NCBI RefSeq assembly: GCF_000348985.1
Contig: NC_035933.1
Coordinates: forward strand, 124,001 to 188,000
Origin: Huiozyma naganishii CBS 8797
Taxonomy: Eukaryota > Ascomycota > Saccharomycetes > Saccharomycetales > Saccharomycetaceae
Direction of reading: 5' to 3'
DNA: 64,000 nt
The notes under the pieces are model-generated. The model was not told where the DNA came from. It saw only the letters and a list, made by a program, of their open reading frames with translations, and ran no database searches. The stretch's first letter is position 1; every line of letters starts with the position of its first letter. This document shows positions 62,253 to 64,000 of the stretch, piece by piece. Made by a program: the position numbers and the translations under genes.

Positions 62253-63941
62253 TCATTGCGCTTCCGATTCGAGGCTCGTTCTGTACTCGTTGATCCTGTC
62301 TCTCCAGAGTCTCGCGACTGCCTCTTTCTTCTCCCTGAGGTCCTCTAGTTCCCTTGTGGAGCACCATCCGGACTCTCTAAATTTCCGCTCTACGAGCGAC
62401 AGTCGTCGTTCCTCCGCACGCGCCGTGTCCCGCAGTATCTCGACGTACCCTTGGGGTCCCACTTGCCCTGCGTCGACTGCCAGCTTCGATTCCTGTGCGA
62501 TGCCAGCGACGTGCACGCCAGTGTTCCGTATATATATCACTGGGGCAGAGTGGCCGAGCTTGAGTATATCCTGGCTGTCTGTGGGGGTCACAGGGTGTTC
62601 TTGTCGTGGAGCTTTCTTGTGTATGATAATGGTATCCCCACCTGAACTGCCCATTGAACTGGTTTCGTCCGAGTTCTGCAAGCTGCGGAGGCTCCCTAAT
62701 GATGTGCGCCCCGCGAGTCGTTGTGTAGCCTGGGGACCCGCGGTGGGGAGTTCTCCGGAGCTGAACACGCGGGATATACCCTTGCGCATCTTGGTACTGA
62801 GGGAGGTCTTCCGGGATACCGGTGATGGGGCCGTTGTTGCAGACCCGAGACTTGCAATCCTCGTGGAGGACGAAGAGATACGGGTTCTGAGCCCTGGGCG
62901 TGTTGGTTTCTGCATCTCCGCCAGTGTGTCGTCGAAGGCAGAGACGTTCCGTATTAGTGGTGAGGACGGTGTGGAGGACGACGCAGAGGACGAGTTTGTG
63001 GTGGTGGTCGCTGTATTAGTGGTCACGGAAGCTGCGGGTGCTCCTCTGTTTAGCAAGCGGGATGGGTTCTTTCTGAGCAAAGCGCTGGAGGTTCTTCTGA
63101 GGAGCCCCATTCGCTTCGCCGGGTGTTGTGGACTCTCTTGCAAAGTTGGTGGTGACGCGGGTTTGCTCTCTGGTCCCTGTGGTGGGCACCCTACTTTCTC
63201 TTCGCGATGGTGATGGTGGTGGTACTTGCGAGACCCTGACAGTTTCCTGTCTAGCGATTTGCGTTCTGGGAGGTTGTAGATGGACGCGAGGTCTGTTGAG
63301 TTGCTTCTGGATCTTGAGAGCGGTGCGGTGCCCAGCAGGCTCGCTGGGAAGTGTGATGGTGCCACGGTCGCCTGCGGTGCGTCCACTTGGAGCACCCCTG
63401 TCTCTGCAGTCTCTGCCGAGAGAGCGCTGGATACTCTAGGCGGCGGTGTTATCGCCGCACGAGTCGTAGAGCTTGCCTCGGGCATCTCTAGCGCCCTTGA
63501 AAGGTCCAGAGAGATGTTGGCCTCGTCGAGAAACGCAGCTTCAGTGACTGGGGGTGTTGGCATCTTCGCCATCGGTTTAGGCCTCGTTGCAACGGTCTCC
63601 ACGATCCCATGTTGTGACGTCTCTGGCGAGTCCAAGACCGCCGCATCCTCAGCGAGCGGGTCCACCGCCACCGCGTCCACGGGACTTTGCAACTCGAGCT
63701 CTTCCCCCGTGGGGAGAGGCGGCAGCAACGCGAGTTCCTCGCGACTGGCCCCAGCGGCGAGTGTACCCTGTGGATCCCTCGCTTTGGCTCCGGGCGTCGC
63801 AACGACCGTGTCTCCTGAAAGCGGCGTCGTGCTCGTACCTGTATCTGTGATTGAGTCCATTGGTATCGTGGGTGGGAGGGTTAGTAGACTGTGAACAGCG
63901 AGTGAGGAGTGAAGTCTTCTTCGTCTTCGTCTTGAACGCAT
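62253..63941 (-). CDS. Uncharacterised low-complexity Ser/Pro/Arg-rich protein
   Basis: 562 residues from the ATG at 63941, or 535 from the ATG at 63860 (MDSITDTGTS). The Arg-rich first 27 residues may be non-coding. I do not recognise it. Most of it is disordered, with many SP/TP sites, a His run (about residue 240), basic clusters with SRKTS/RRTSS kinase-type sites and an Asn/Ser/Thr stretch. The only ordered-looking part is the last 60 residues, a likely helix (ERRLSLVERKFRESGW ... ELEDLREKKEAVARLWRDRI). Such a layout fits a bud-neck or cortical adaptor, but this is inference. It is convergent with FAA2, 84 bp apart. Codon use is GC-rich. Confidence 0.7.
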   Translation of the reverse strand: MRSRRRRRRLHSSLAVHSLLTLPPTIPMDSITDTGTSTTPLSGDTVVATPGAKARDPQGTLAAGASREELALLPPLPTGEELELQSPVDAVAVDPLAEDAAVLDSPETSQHGIVETVATRPKPMAKMPTPPVTEAAFLDEANISLDLSRALEMPEASSTTRAAITPPPRVSSALSAETAETGVLQVDAPQATVAPSHFPASLLGTAPLSRSRSNSTDLASIYNLPERKSLDRKLSGSRKYHHHHHREEKVGCPPQGPESKPASPPTLQESPQHPAKRMGLLRRTSSALLRKNPSRLLNRGAPAASVTTNTATTTTNSSSASSSTPSSPLIRNVSAFDDTLAEMQKPTRPGLRTRISSSSTRIASLGSATTAPSPVSRKTSLSTKMRKGISRVFSSGELPTAGPQATQRLAGRTSLGSLRSLQNSDETSSMGSSGGDTIIIHKKAPRQEHPVTPTDSQDILKLGHSAPVIYIRNTGVHVAGIAQESKLAVDAGQVGPQGYVEILRDTARAEERRLSLVERKFRESGWCSTRELEDLREKKEAVARLWRDRINEYRTSLESEAQ

Positions 63942-64000
63942 CGCAAACGGATTTTTACGTAAAATTTATTTGACGGCGAGTTACACAGTGACGGCAGCGC
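63942..64000. other. Window edge, upstream of the last gene
   Basis: Only 59 bases remain. They are the leader or promoter of the minus-strand gene and carry no other feature. Confidence 0.4.

Noticed and set aside
62290..63213. 307-codon plus-strand frame opposite the last gene
   Set aside because: Antisense shadow of a GC-rich, Ser-rich gene. Its sequence is a repetitive by-product of the codons on the other strand.

Overview
This window looks like a nuclear chromosome segment from a budding yeast of the Saccharomycetaceae. Genes are compact and almost intron-free. Nearly every long frame matches a Saccharomyces cerevisiae protein that I recognise from memory. The one intron I see has the yeast GTATGT / TACTAAC / AACAG signals. 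The copia-class retrotransposon, the four-uORF GCN4 leader and the EST3 frameshift gene all fit this family. I cannot name the genus. Left-to-right order mixes genes that in S. cerevisiae lie on chromosome V (YER block), IX (PAN1, URM1, EST3), XV (SLG1/TIR) and XVI (CUB1/APM1). That fits either a non-WGD yeast or a post-WGD yeast with different gene loss, and I cannot decide between them.

Layout. 1-9100 has no recognisable gene. It holds pyrimidine tracts, a 16-bp minisatellite and possible decayed coding DNA. 9101-14690 is a rearranged Ty1/copia element: a 5'-truncated but open gag-pol frame on the minus strand, flanked by two 240-bp LTRs in INVERTED orientation, then a possible gag-start remnant and a third, degenerate LTR. 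15187-27284 is a conserved YER005-YER010 block: YND1, NUG1, PAC2, TMA20 (spliced), SEC3, NTF2 and an RraA-like enzyme. PAN1 follows. 31806-39015 is a second gene-free stretch of 7.2 kb. 39016-47185 holds a TIR1-like mannoprotein, IRC22, GCN4, URM1, SLG1/WSC1, a 100-N assembly gap, a second TIR-family gene and a tandem FMP52 pair. Much of this part is GC-rich, with poly-C leaders. Then come tRNA-Val(AAC), CUB1, APM1, EST3 (two overlapping frames joined by a CTT-AGT-T +1 shift site), tRNA-Glu(TTC), PRP22, HEM14, FAA2 and an unrecognised low-complexity protein at the right edge.

Functional groupings. YND1 (Golgi nucleotidase), SEC3 (exocyst), APM1 (AP-1) and PAN1 (actin/endocytosis) serve membrane traffic. 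NUG1, TMA20 and GCN4 serve ribosome export, translation and its control. SLG1 and the two TIR proteins are cell-wall sensor and wall mannoproteins. The best second-look items are the EST3 recoding site, the inverted-LTR copia structure, the GCN4 uORF array, and the two gene deserts.
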